NCBI GenBank assembly: GCA_920105625.2 | Contig: OV050032.1 | Span: forward strand, 73,079,879 to 73,143,878 | Reading direction: 5' to 3' | DNA: 64,000 nucleotides | Source: Clusia tigrina | Taxonomy: Eukaryota > Arthropoda > Insecta > Diptera > Clusiidae | Part shown: piece by piece, positions 12,201-25,700 of the stretch | Layout of the letters: every line of letters starts with the position of its first letter | Position numbering within the stretch: position 1 is the stretch's first letter | Translations under genes and position numbers: made by a program | The notes under the pieces: model-generated | The model's input: only the letters and a program-made list of their open reading frames with translations | The model's database searches: none | Told to the model about the DNA's origin: nothing

Positions 12201-15200
12201 AGGCTCGAGTACTTTATTGTTTCAAAATTTCAAGGTTTTATGACGCTCCAGTAAAAAGTTACAAGCATTTGTATGTTGCAAACTTTGATAGGTGTAGGAC
12301 AAACCGTATAGAAGTTAGGGCCGTTTGAAGTTTTATCTGTGTTTGATTTGGGACTCAAGGGTAGCAAAGCTTTGAGCGATAACTTAAATTGACAAGAGGC
12401 TCGAGTACTTTATTGTTACAAAATTTCAAGGTTTTATGACGCTCCAGTAAAAAGTTACAAGCATTTGTATATTGCAAACTTTGATAGGTGTAGGACGTAC
12501 CGAATAGAAGTTAGGGCCTTTTGAAGTTTTATCAGTGCTTGATTTGGGACTCAAGGGTAGCATAGCTTTGAGCGATAGCTTAAATTGACAAGAGGCTCGA
12601 TTACTTTATTGTTACAAAATTTCAAGGTTTTATGACGGTCCAGTAAAAAGTTACAAGCATTTGTATGTTGCAAACTTTGATAGGTGTAGGACGTACAGTA
12701 TAGAAGTTAGGACCATTTGATGTTTTATCAGTGTTTCATTTGGGACTCCAGGTTAGCATAGCTTTGAGCGATAACTTAAATTGACAAGAGGCTCGAGTAC
12801 TTTATTGTTACAAAATTTCAAGGTTTTATGACGCTCCAGTAAAAAGTTACAAGCATTTAAATGTTGCATACTTTGATAGGTGTAGGACGTACCGTATAGA
12901 AGTTAGAGCCATTTGAAGTTTTATCAGTGTTTGATTTGGGACTCAAGAGTAGCATAGCTTTGAGCGGTAGCTAAAAATTGACAAGAGGCTCGAGTACTTA
13001 TTGTTACAAAATTTCAAGGTTTTATAACGCTCCAGTAAAAAGTTACAAGCATTTGTATGTTGCAAACTTTGATAGGTGTAGGACGTACCGTATAGAAGTT
13101 AGGGCCATTTGAAGTTTTATCAGTGTTTGATTTGAGACTCAAGGGTAGCATAGCTTTGAGCGATAGCTTATATTGACAAGAGGCTCGAGTACTATATTGT
13201 TACAAAATTTCAAGGTTTTATGACGCTCCAGTAAAAAGTTACAAGCATTTGTATGTTGCAAACTTTGATAGGTTTAGGACGTACCGTATAGAAGTTAGGG
13301 CCATTTGATGTTTTATCAGTGTTTCATTTGGGACTCAAGGGTAGCATAGCTTTGAGCAATAGCTTAAATTGACAAGAGGCTCGAGTACTTTATTGTTACA
13401 AAGTTTCAAGGTTTTATGACGCTCCAGTAAAAAGTTACAAGCATTTGTATGTTGCAAACTTTGATAGGTGTAGGACGCACCGTATAGAAGTTAGGGCCAG
13501 TTGAAATTTTATCAGTGTTTGATTTGGGACTCAAGGGCAGCATAGCTTTGAGCGATAACTTAAATTGACAAGAGGCTCGAGTACTTTATTGTTACAAAAT
13601 TTCAAGGTTTTATGACGCTCCAGTAAAAAGTTACAAGCATTTGTATGTTGCAAACTTTGATAGGTGTAGGACGTACCATATAGAAGTTAGGGCCATTTGA
13701 AGCTTTATCAGTGGTTGATTTGCGACTCAAGGGTAGCATGGCTTTGAGCGATAGCTTAAATTGACAAGAGGCTCGAAATTTTATTGTTACAAAATTTCAA
13801 GGTTTCATGACGCTCCTGTAAAAAGTTACAAGCATTTGTATGTTGCAAACTTTGATAGGTGTAGGACGTACCGTATAGAAGTTAGGGCCATTTGAAGTTT
13901 TATCAGTGTTTGATTTGGGACTCAAGGGTAGCATAGCTTTGAGCGATAGCTTAAATTGACAAGACGCTCGAGTACTTTATTGTTACAAAATTTCAAGGTT
14001 TTATGACGCTCCAGTAAAAAGTTACAAGCATTTGTATGTTACAAACTTTGATAGGTGTAGGACGTACCGTATAGAAGTTAGGGCCATTTGAAGTTTTATC
14101 AGTGTTTGATTTGGGACTCAAGGGTAGCATAGCTTTGAGCGATAGCTTAAATTGACAAGAGGCTCGAGTACTTTATTGTTAAAAAAATTACAAGGTTTTA
14201 TGACGGTCCAGTAAAAAGTTACAAGCATTTGTATGTTGTAAACTTTGATAGGTGTAGGACGTACCGTATAGAAGTTAGGGCCATTTGATATTTTATCACT
14301 GTTTCATTTAGGACTCAAGGGTAGCATAGCTTTGAGCGATAGTTTAAATTGAAAAGAGGCTCGAGTACTTTATTGTTTCAAAATTTCAAGGTTTTATGAC
14401 GCTCCAGTAAAAAGTTACAAGCATTTGTATGTTGCAAACTTTGATAGGTGTAGGACAAACCGTATAGAAGTTAGGGCCATTTGAAGTTTTATCTGTGTTT
14501 GATTTGGGACTCAAGGGTAGCAAAGCTTTGAGCGATAACTTAAATTGACAAGAGGCTCGAGTACTTTATTGTTACAAAATTTCAAGGTTTTATGACGCTC
14601 CAGTAAAAAGTTACAAGCATTTGTATATTGCAAACTTTGATAGGTGTAGGACGTACCGTATAGAAGTTAGGGCCTTTTGAAGTTTTATCAGTGCTTGATT
14701 TGGGACTCAAGGGTACCATAGCTTTGAGCGATAGCTTAAATTGACAAGAGGCTCGAGTACTTTATTGTTACATAATTTCAAGGTTTTATGACGGTCCAGT
14801 AAAAAGTTACAAGCATTTGTATGTTGCAAACTTTGATAGGTGTAGGACGTACCGTATAGCAGTTAGGACCATTTGATGTTTTATCAGTGTTTCATTTGGG
14901 ACTCCAGGGTAGCATAGCTTTGAGCGATAACTTAAATTGACAAGAGGCTCGAGTACTTTATTGTTACAAAATTTCAAGGTTTTATGACGCTCCAGTAAAA
15001 AGTTACAAGCATTTAAATGTTGCATACTTTGATAGGTGTAGGACGTACCGTATAGAAGTTAGAGCCATTTGAAGTTTTATCAGTGTTTGATTTGGGACTC
15101 AAGAGTAGCATAGCTTTGAGCGGTAGCTAAAATTGACAAGAGGCTCGAGTACTTTATTGTTACAAAGTTTCAAGGCTTTATGACGCTCCAGTAAAAAGTT

Positions 15201-16720
15201 ACAAGCATTTGCATGTTGCAAACTTTGATAGGTGTAGGACGCACCGTATAGAAGTTAGGGCCAGTTGAAATTTTATCAGTGTTTGATTTGGGACTCAAGG
15301 GCAGCATAGCTTTGAGCGATAACTTAAATTGACAAGAGGCTCGAGTACTTTATTGTTACAAAATTTCAAGGTTTTATGACGCTCCAGTAAAAAGTTACAA
15401 GCATTTGTATGTTGCAAACTTTGATAGGTGTAGGACGTACCATATAGAAGTTAGGGCCATTTGAAGCTTTATCAGTGGTTGATTTGCGACTCAAGGGTAG
15501 CATGGCTTTGAGCGATAGCTTAAATTGACAAGAGGCTCGAAATTTTATTGTTAAAAAATTTCAAGGTTTTATGACGGTCCAGTAAAAAGTTACAAGCATT
15601 TGTATGTTGCAAACTTTGATAGGTGTAGGACGTACCGTATAGAAGTTAGGGCCATTTGATATTTTATCACTGTTTCATTTGGTACTCAAGGGTAGCATAG
15701 CTTTGAGCGATAGCTTAAATTGACAAGAGGCTCGAGTACTTTATTGTTTCAAAATTTCAAGGTTTTATGACGCTCCAGTAAAAAGTTACAAGCATTTGTA
15801 TGTTGCAAACTTTGATAGGTGTAGGACAAACCGTATAGAAGTTAGGGCCATTTGAAGTTTTATCTGTGTTTGATTTGGGACTCAAGGGTAGCAAAGCTTT
15901 GAGCGATAACTTAAATTGACAAGAGGCTCGAGTACTTTATTGTTACAAAATTTCAAGGTTTTATGACGCTCCAGTAAAAAGTTACAAGCATTTGTATATT
16001 GCAAACTTTGATAGGTGTAGGACGTACCGAATAGAAGTTAGGGCCTTTTGAAGTTTTATCAGTGCTTGATTTGGGACTCAAGGGTAGCATAGCTTTGAGC
16101 GATAGCTTAAATTGACAAGAGGCTCGATTACTTTATTGTTACAAAATTTCAAGGTTTTATGACGGTCCAGTAAAAAGTTACAAGCATTTGTATGTTGCAA
16201 ACTTTGATAGGTGTAGGACGTACAGTATAGAAGTTAGGACCATTTGATGTTTTATCAGTGTTTCATTTGGGACTCCAGGTTAGCATAGCTTTGAGCGATA
16301 ACTTAAATTGACAAGAGGCTCGAGTACTTTATTGTTACAAAATTTCAAGGTTTTATGACGCTCCAGTAAAAAGTTACAAGCATTTAAATGTTGCATACTT
16401 TGATAGGTGTAGGACGTACCGTATAGAAGTTAGAGCCACTTGAAGTTTTATCAGTGTTTGATTTGGGACTCAAGAGTAGCATAGCTTTGAGCGGTAGCTA
16501 AAAATTGACAAGAGGCTCGAGTACTTATTGTTACAAAATTTCAAGGTTTTATAACGCTCCAGTAAAAAGTTACAAGCATTTGTATGTTGCAAACTTTGAT
16601 AGGTGTAGGACGTACCGTATAGAAGTTAGGGCCATTTGAAGTTTTATCAGTGTTTGATTTGAGACTCAAGGGTAGCATAGCTTTGAGCGATAGCTTATAT
16701 TGACAAGAGGCTCGAGTACT
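9271..16720. repeat. Satellite higher-order repeat, 20 monomers (about 3.92 kb), two copies
   Basis: Copy 1 spans about 9271-13190 and copy 2 about 13190-16720. The rare variant aggtttagga at 9351 recurs at 13270, an offset of 3,919 bp or 20 monomers. Inside each copy a 9-monomer unit of 1,764 bp repeats: the variant ttacaaagtt occurs at 9477, 11241, 13396 and 15160. Copy 2 lacks two monomers (about 392 bp) present in copy 1 at about 11630-12025, with the junction near 15540-15560. Consequently the later landmark ataacgctcc is offset by only 3,527 bp (13024 and 16551). Boundaries are approximate because flanking monomers are also related. Confidence 0.85.
9477..11240. repeat. 9-monomer higher-order unit, copy 1 (1,764 bp)
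   Basis: This unit starts at the variant ttacaaagtt and contains a recognisable order of monomer subtypes: gggcagcat, then tgatttgcgactc with a gctcgaaatttt ending, then gacgctcg, then ggtccag, then gtaggacaaacc, then tttaaatg. The same order starts again at 11241, 13396 and 15160. The fourth copy lacks two internal monomers. Confidence 0.8.
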
Positions 16721-19700
16721 TTATTATTAAAAAAATTTCAAGGTTTTATGACGGTCCAGTAAAAAGTTACAAGCTTTTGTATGTTGCAAACTTTGATAGG
16801 TGTAGGACGTACCGTATAGAAGTTAGGTCCATTTAATGTTTTATCAGTGTTTCATTTGGGACTCAAGGGTAGCATAGCTTTGAGCGATAACTTAAATTGA
16901 CAAGAGGCACGAGTACTTTATTGTTACAAAATTTCAAGGTTTTATGACGCTCCAGTAAAAAGTTACAAGCATTTAACTGTTGCATACTTTGATAGGTGTA
17001 AGACATACCGTATAGAGGTTAGAGCCATTTGAAGTTTTATCAGTGTTTGATTTGGGACTCAAGGGTAGCATAGCTTTGAGCGATAGCTTAAATTGACAAG
17101 AGGCTCGAGTACTATATTGTTACAAAATTTCAAGGTTTTACGACGCTCCAGTAAAAAGTAACAAGCATTTGTATGTTGCAAACTTTGTTAGGTGTAGGAC
17201 GTACCGTATAGAAGTTAGGGCCATTTGAAGTTTTATCAGTGTTTGATTTTGGACTCAAGGGTAGCATAGCTTTGAGCGATAGCTTAAATTGACAAGCTGC
17301 TCGAGTACTTTATTGTTACAAAATTTCAAGGTTTTATGACGGTCCAGTAAAAAGTTACAAGCATTTGTATGTTGTAAACTTTGATAGGTGTAGGACGTAC
17401 CGTATAGAAGTTAGGGCCATTTGATATTTTATCAGTGTTTCATTTGGGACTCAAGCGTAGCATAGCTTTGAGCGATAGCTTAAATTGACAAGAGGCTCGA
17501 GTACTATATTGTTACAAAATTTCAAGGTTTTACGACGCTCCAGTAAAAAGTAACAAGCATTTGTATGTTGCAAACTTTGTTAGGTGTAGGACGTACCGTA
17601 TAGAAGTTAGGGCCTTTTGAAGTTTTATCAGTGCTTGATTTGGGACTCAAGGGTAGCATAGCTTTGAGCGATAGCTGAAATTGACAAGAGGCTCGAGTAC
17701 TTTATTGTTTCAAAATTTCAAGGTTTTATGACGGTCCAGTAAAAAGTTACAAGCATTTGTATGTTGCAAACTTTGATAGGTGTAGGACGTACCGTATAGA
17801 AGTTAGGACCATTTGATGTTTTATCAGTGTTTCATTTGGGACTCCAGGGTAGCATAGCTTTGAGCGATAACTTAAATTGACAAGAGGCTCGAGTACTTTA
17901 TTGTTACAAAATTTCAAGGTTTTATGACGCTCCAGTAAAAAGTTACAAGCATTTAAATGTTGCATACTTTGATAGGTGTAGGACGTACCGTATAAAAGTT
18001 AGAGCCATTTGGAGTTTTATCAGTGTTTGATTTGGGACTCAAGAGTAGCATAGCTTTGAGCGGTAGCTAAAATTGACAAGAGGCTCGAGTACTTATTGTT
18101 ACAAAATATCAAGGTTTTATGACGCTCCAGTAAAAAGTTACAAGCATTTGTATGTTGCAAACTTTGATAGGTGTAGGACGTACCGTATAGAAGTTAGGGC
18201 CATTTGAAGTTTTATCAGTGGTGGATTTGGGACTCAAGGGTAGCATAGCTTTGAGCGATAGCTTAAATTGACAAGAGGCTCGAGTACTTTATTGTTACAA
18301 AATTTCAAGGTTTTATGACGCTCCAGTAAAAAGTTACAAGCATTTGTATGCTTCCAAACTTTGATAGGTGTAGGACGTACCGTATAGAAGTAAGGGCCAT
18401 TTGAAGTTTTATCAGTGTTTGAATTGGGACTCAAGGGTAGCATAGCTTTGAGCGATAGCTTAATTTGACAAGAGGCTCGAGTACTTTATTGTTACAAAAT
18501 TTCAAGGTTTTATGACGCTCCAGTAAAAAGTTACAAGCATTTGTATGTTTACAAACTTTGATAGGTGTAGGACGTACCGTATAGAAGTTAGGGACATTTG
18601 AAGTTTTATCAGTGTTTGATTTGGGACTCAAGGGTAGCATAGCTTTGGGCGATAGCTTAAATTGACAAGAGGCTCGAGTACTTTATTATTAAAAAAATTT
18701 CAAGGTTTTATGACGGTCCAGTAAAAAGTTACAAGCTTTTGTATGTTGCAAACTTTGATAGGTGTAGGACGTACCGTATAGAAGTTAGGGCCATTTAATG
18801 TTTTATCAGTGTTTCATTTGGGACTCAAGGGTAGCATAGCTTTGAGCGATAACTTAAATTGACAAGAGGCACGAGTACTTTATTGTTACAAAATTTCAAG
18901 GTTTTATGACGCTCCAGTAAAAAGTTACAAGCATTTAACTGTTGCATACTTTGATAGGTGTAGGACATACCGTATAGAGGTTAGAGCCACTTGAAGTTTT
19001 ATCAGTGTTTGATTTGGGACTCAAGGGTAGCATAGCTTTGAGCGATAGCTAAAATTGACAAGAGGCTCGAGTACTTATTGTTACAAAATTTCAAGGTTTT
19101 ATGACGCTCCAGTAAAAAGTTACAAGCATTTGTATGTTGCAAACTTTGATAGGTGTAGGACGTACCGTATAGAAGTTAGGGCCATTTGAAGTTTTATCAG
19201 TGTTTGATTTTGGACTCAAGGGTAGCATAGCTTTGAGCGATAGCTTAAATTGACAAGATGCTCGAGTACTTTATTGTTACAAAATTTCAAGGTTTTATGA
19301 CGGTCCAGTAAAAAGTTACAAGCATTTGTATGTTGTAAACGTTGATAGGTGTAGGACGCACCGTATAGAAGTTAGGGCCATTTGAAGATTTATCAGTGGT
19401 TGATTTGCGACTCAAGGGTAGCATAGCTTTGAGCAATAGCTTAAATTGACAAGAGGCTCGAGTACTTTATTGTTACAAAGTTTCATGGTTTTATGACGCT
19501 CCAGTAGAAAGTTACAAGCATTTGTATGTTGCAAACTTTGATAGGTGTAGGACGCACCGTATAGAAGTTAGGGCCAGTTGAAGTTTTATCAGTGTTTGAT
19601 TTGGGACTCAAGGGCAGCATAGCTTTGAGCGATAACTTAAATTGACAAGAGGGTCGAGTACTTTGTTGTTACAAACATTCAAGGTTTTATGACACTCCAG

Positions 19701-22700
19701 TAAAAAGTTACAAGCATTTGTATGTTGCAAACTTTGATAGGTGTAGGACGTACCGTATAGAATTTAGGGCCATTTGAAGATTTATCAGTGGTTGATTTGC
19801 GACTCAAGGGTAGCATAGCTTTGAGCGATAGCTTAAATTGACAAGAGGCTCGAAAATTTATTGTTGCAAAATTTCAAGGTTTCATGACGCTCCAGTAAAA
19901 AGTTACAAGCATTTGTATGTTGCAAACTTTGATAGGTGTAGGACGACCCGTATAGAAGTTAGGGCCATTTGAAGTTTTATCAGTGTTTGATTTGGGACTC
20001 AAGGGTAGCATAGCTTTGAGCGATAGCTTAAATTGACAAGAGGCTCGAGTACTTTATTGTTACAAAATTTCAAGGTTTTATGACGCTCCAGTAAAAATTT
20101 ACAAGCATTTGTATGTTGCAAACTTTGATAGGTGTAGGACGTACCGTATAGAAGTTAGGGCCATTTGAAGATTTATCAGTGGTTGATTTGCGACTCAAGG
20201 GTAGCATAGCTTTGAGCGATAGCTTAGATTGACAAGAGGCTCGAAAATTTATTGTTACAAAATTTCAAGGTTTCATGACGCTCCAGTAAAAAGTTACAAG
20301 CATTCGTATGTTGCAAACTTTGATAGGTGTAGGACGTACCGTATAGAAGTTAGGGCCATTTGATATTTTATCAGTGTTTCATTTGGGACTCAAAGGTAGC
20401 ATAGCTTTGAGCGATAGCTTAAATTGACAAGAGGCTCGAGTACTTTATTGTTTCAAAATTTCAAGGTTTTATGACGCTCCAGTAAAAAGTTACAAGCATG
20501 TGTATGTTGCAAACTTTGATAGGTGTAGGACAAATCGTATAGAAGTCAGGGCCATTTGAAGTTTTATCTGTGTTTGATTTGGGACTCAAGGGTAGCTAAG
20601 CTTTGAGCGATAACTTAAATTGACAAGAGGCTCGAGTACTTTATTGTTACAAAATTTCAAGGTTTTATGACGCTCCAGTAAAAAGTTACAAGCATTTGTA
20701 TATTGCAAACTTTGATTGGTCTAGGAAGTACCGTATAGAAGTTAGGGCCTTTTGAAGTTTTATCAGTGCTTGATTTGGGACTCAAGGGTAGCAAGAGGCT
20801 CGAGTACTTTATTGTTACAAAATATCAAGGTTTTATGACGGTCCAGTAAAAAGTTACAAGCATTTGTATGTTGCAAACTTTGAGAGGTGTAGGACGTTCC
20901 GTTTAGAAGTTAGGACCATTTGATGTTTTATCAGTGTTTGATTTGGGACTCAAGAGTAGCATAGCTTTGAGCGGTAGCTAAAATTGACAAGAGGCTCGAG
21001 TACTTATTGTTACAAAATTTCAAGGTTTTACGACGCTCCAGTAAAAAGTAACAAGCATTTGTATGTTGCAAACTTTGATAGGTGTAGGACGTACCGTATA
21101 GAAGTTAGGGTTATTTGAAGTTTTATCAGTGTTTGATTTGGGACTCAAGGGTAGCATAGCTTTGAGCAATAGCTTAAATTGACAAGAGGCTCGAGTACTT
21201 TATTGTTACAAAGTTTCATGGTTTTATGACGCTCCAGTAAAAAGTTACAAACATTTGTATGTTGCAAACTTTGATAGGTGTAGGACGCACCGTATAGAAG
21301 TTAGGGCCAGTTGAAGTTTTATCAGTGTTTGATTTGGGACTCAAGGGCAGCATAGCTTTGAGCGATAACTTAAATTGACAAGAGGGTCGAGTACTTTGTT
21401 GTTACAAACATTCAAGGTTTTATGACACTCCTGTAAAAAGTTACAAGCATTTGTATGTTGCAAACTTTGATAGGTGTAGGACGTACCGTATAGAAGTTAG
21501 GGCCATTTGAAGATTTATAAGTGGTTGATTTGCGACTCAAGGGTAGCATAGCTTTGAGCGATAGCTTAAATTGACAAGAGGCTCGAAAATTTATTGTTAC
21601 AAAATTTCAAGGTTTCATGACGCTCCAGTAAAAAGCTACAAGCATTTGTATGTTGCAAACTTCTATAGGTGTAGGACGTACCGTATAGAAGTTAGGGCCA
21701 TTTGAAGTTTTATCAGTGTTTGATTTGGGACTCAAGCAAGTAGCACAGCTTTGAGCGATAGCTTAAATTGACAAGAGGCTCGAGTACTTTATTGTTACAA
21801 AATTTCAAGGTTTTATGACGCTCCAGTAAAAATTTACAAGCATTTGTATGTTGCAAACTTTGATAGGTGTAGGACGTACCGTATAGAAGTTAGGGCCATT
21901 TGAAGATTTATCAGTGGTTGATTTGCGACTCAAGGGTAGCATAGCTTTGAGCGATAGCTTAAATTGACAAGAGGCTCGAAAATTTATTGTTACAAAATTT
22001 CAAGGTTTCATGACGCTCCAGTAAAAAGTTACAAGCATTTGTATGCTGCAAACTTTGATAGGTGTAGGACGTACCGTATAGAAGTTAGGGCCATTTGAAG
22101 TTTTATCAGTGTTTGATTTGGGACTCAAGGGTAGCATAGCTTTGAGCGATAGCTTAAATTGACAAGAAGCTCGAGTACTTTATTGTTTCAAAATTTCAAG
22201 GTTTTATGACGCTCCAGTAAAAAGTTACAAGCATTTGTATGTTGCAAACTTTGATAGGTGTAGGACAAACCGTATAGAAGTTAGGGCCATTTGAAGTTTT
22301 ATCTGTGTTTGATTTGGGAGTCAAGGGTAGCAAAGCTTTGAGCGATAACTTAAATTGACAAGAGGCTCGAGTACTTTATTGTTACAAAATTTCAAGGTTT
22401 TATGACGCTCCAGTAAAAAGTTACAAGCATTTGTATATTGCAAACTTTGATAGGTCTAGGAAGTACCGTATAGAAGTTAGGGCCTTTTGAAGTTTTATCA
22501 GTGCTTGATTTGGGACTCAAGGGTAGCATAGCTTTGAGCGATAGCTTAAATTGACAAGAGGCTCGAGTACTTTATTGTTACAAAATTTCAAGGTTTTATG
22601 ACGGTCCAGTAAAAAGTTACAAGCATTTAAATGTTGCATACTTTGATAGGTGTAGGACGTACCGTATAGAAGTTAGAGCCATTTGAAGTTTTATCAGTGT

Positions 22701-25700
22701 TTGATTTGGGACTCAAGAGTAGCATAGCTTTGAGCGGTAGCTAAAATTGACAAGAGGCTCGAGTACTTATTGTTACAAAATTTCAAGGTTTTATGACGCT
22801 CCAGTAAAAAGTTACAAGCATTTGTATGTTGCAAACTTTGATAGGTGTAGGACGTACCGTATAGAAGTTAGGGCCATTTGAACTTTTATCAGTGTTTCAT
22901 TTGGGACTCAAGGGTAGCATAGCTTTGAGCGATAGCTTAAATTGACAAGAGGCTCGAGTACTTTATTGTTACAAAATTTCAAGGTTTTATGACGCTCCAG
23001 TAAAAAGTTACAAGCATTTGTATGTTTCCAAACTTTGATAGGTGTAGGACTTACCGTATAGAAGTAAGGTCCATTTGAAGTTTTATCAGTGTTTGATTTG
23101 GGACTCAAGGGTAGCATAGCTTTGAGCGATAGCTTAATTTGACAAGAGGCTCGAGTACTTTATTGTTAAAAAAATTTCAAGGTTTTATGACGGTCCAGTA
23201 AAAAGTTACAAGCTTTTGTATGTTGTAAACTTTGATAGGTGTAAGACGTACCGTATAGAAGTTAGGGCCATTTGATATTTTATCAGTGTTTCATTTGGGA
23301 CTCAAGGCTAGCATAGCTTTGAGCGATAGCTTAAATTGACAAGAGGCTCGAGTACTATATTGTTACAAAATTTCAAGGTTTTATGACGCTCCAGTAAAAA
23401 GTTACAAGCATTTGTATGTTGCAAACTTTGATAGGTGTAGGACGTACCGTATAGAAGTTAGGGCCATTTGAAGTCTTATCAGTGTTTGATTTGGGACTCA
23501 AGGGTAGCATAGCTTTGAGCGATAACTTAAATTGACAAGAGGCACGAGTACTTTATTGTTACAAAATTTCAAGGTTTTATGACGCTCCAGTAAAAAGTTA
23601 CAAGCATTTAACTGTTGCATTCTTTGATAGGTGTAGGACATACCGTATAGAAGTTAGAGCCATTTGAAGTTTTATCAGTGTTTGATTTGGGACTCAAGGG
23701 TAGCATAGCTTTGAGCGATAGCTAAAATTGACAAGAGGCTCGAGTACTTATTGTTACAAAATTTCAAGGTTTTATGACGCTCCAGTAAAAAGTTACAAGC
23801 ATTTGTATGTTGCAAACTTTGATAGGTGTAGGACGTACCGTATAGAAGTTAGGGCCATTTGAAGTTTTATCAGTGTTTGATTTTGGACTCAAGGGTAGCA
23901 TAGCTTTGAGCGATAGCTTAAATTGACAAGATGCTCGAGTACTTTATTGTTACAAAATTTCAAGGTTTTATGACGGTCCAGTAAAAAGTTACAAGCATTT
24001 GTATGTTCTAAACTTTGATAGGTGTAGGACGTACCGTATAGAAGTTAGGGCCATTTGAAGATTTATCAGTGGTTGATTTGCGACTCAAGGGTAGCATAGC
24101 TTTGAGCGATAGCTTAAATTGACAAGAGGCTCGAAAATTTATTGTTACAAAATTTCAAGGTTTCATGACGCTCCAGTAAAAAGTTACAAGCATTTGTATA
24201 TTGCAAACTTTGATAGGTGTAGGACGTACCGTATAGAAGTTAGGGCCATTTGAAGTTTTATCAGTGTTTGATTTGGGACTCAAGGGTAGCATAGCTTTGA
24301 GCGATAGCTTAAATTGACAAGAGGCTCGAGTACTTTATTGTTACAAAATTTCAAGGTTTTATGACGCTCCAGTAAAAATTTACAAGCATTTGTATGTTGC
24401 AAACTTTGATAGGTGTAGGACGTACCGTATAGAAGTTAGGGCCATTTGAAGATTTATCAGTGGTTGATTTGCGACTCAAGGGTAGCATAGCTTTGAGCGA
24501 TAGCTTAAATTGACAAGAGGCTCGAAAATTTATTGTTACAAAATTTCAAGGTTTCATGACGCTCCAGTAAAAAGTTACAAGCATTTGTATGTTGCAAACT
24601 TTGATAGGTGTAGGACGTACCGTATAGAAGTTAGGGCCATTTGATATTTTATCAGTGTTTCATTTGGGACTCAAGGGTAGCATAGCTTTGAGCGATAGCT
24701 TAAATTGACAAGAGGCTCGAGTACTTTATTGTTTCAAAATTTCAAGGTTTTATGACGCTCCAGTAAAAAGTTACAAGCATTTGTATGTTGCAAACTTTAA
24801 TAGGTGTAGGACAAACCGTATAGAAGTTAGGGCCATTTGAAGTTTTATCTGTGTTTGATTTGGGACTCAAGGGTAGCAAAGCTTTGAGCGATAACTTAAA
24901 TTGACAAGAGGCTCGAGTACTTTATTGTTACAAAATTTCAAGGTTTTATGACGCTCCAGTAAAAAGTTACAAGCATTTGTATATTGCAAACTTTGATAGG
25001 TCTAGGACGTACCGTATAGAATTTAGGGCCTTTTGAAGTTTTATCAGTGCTTGATTTGGGACTCAAGGGTAGCATAGCTTTGAGCGATAGCTTAAATTGA
25101 CAAGAGGCTCGAGTACTTTATTGTTACAAAATTTCAAGGTTTTATGACGGTCCAGTAAAAAGTTACAAGCATTTGTATGTTGCAAACTTTGATAGGTGTA
25201 GGACGTACCGTATAGAAGTTAGGACCATTTGATGTTTTATCAGTGTTTCATTTGGGACTCCAGGGTAGCATAGCTTTGAGCGATAGCTTAAATTGACAAG
25301 AGGCTCGAGTACTTTATTGTTACAAAATTTCAAGGTTTTATGACGCTCCAGTAAAAAGTTACAAGCATTTAAATGTTGCATACTTTGATAGGTGTCGGAC
25401 GTACCGTATAGAAGTTAGAGCCATTTGAAGTTTTATCAGTGTTTGATTTGGGACTCAAGAGTAGCATAGCTTTGAGCGGTAGCTAAAATTGACAAGAGGC
25501 TCGAGTACTTATTGTTACAAAATTTCAAGGTTTTATGACGCTCCAGTAAAAAGTTACAAGCATTTGTATGCTGCAAACTTTGATAGGTGTAGGACGTACC
25601 GTATAGAAGTTAGGGCCATTTGAAGTTTTATCAGTGTTTCATTTGGGACTCAAGGGTAGCATAGCTTTGAGCGATAGCTTAAATTGACAAGAGGCTCGAG

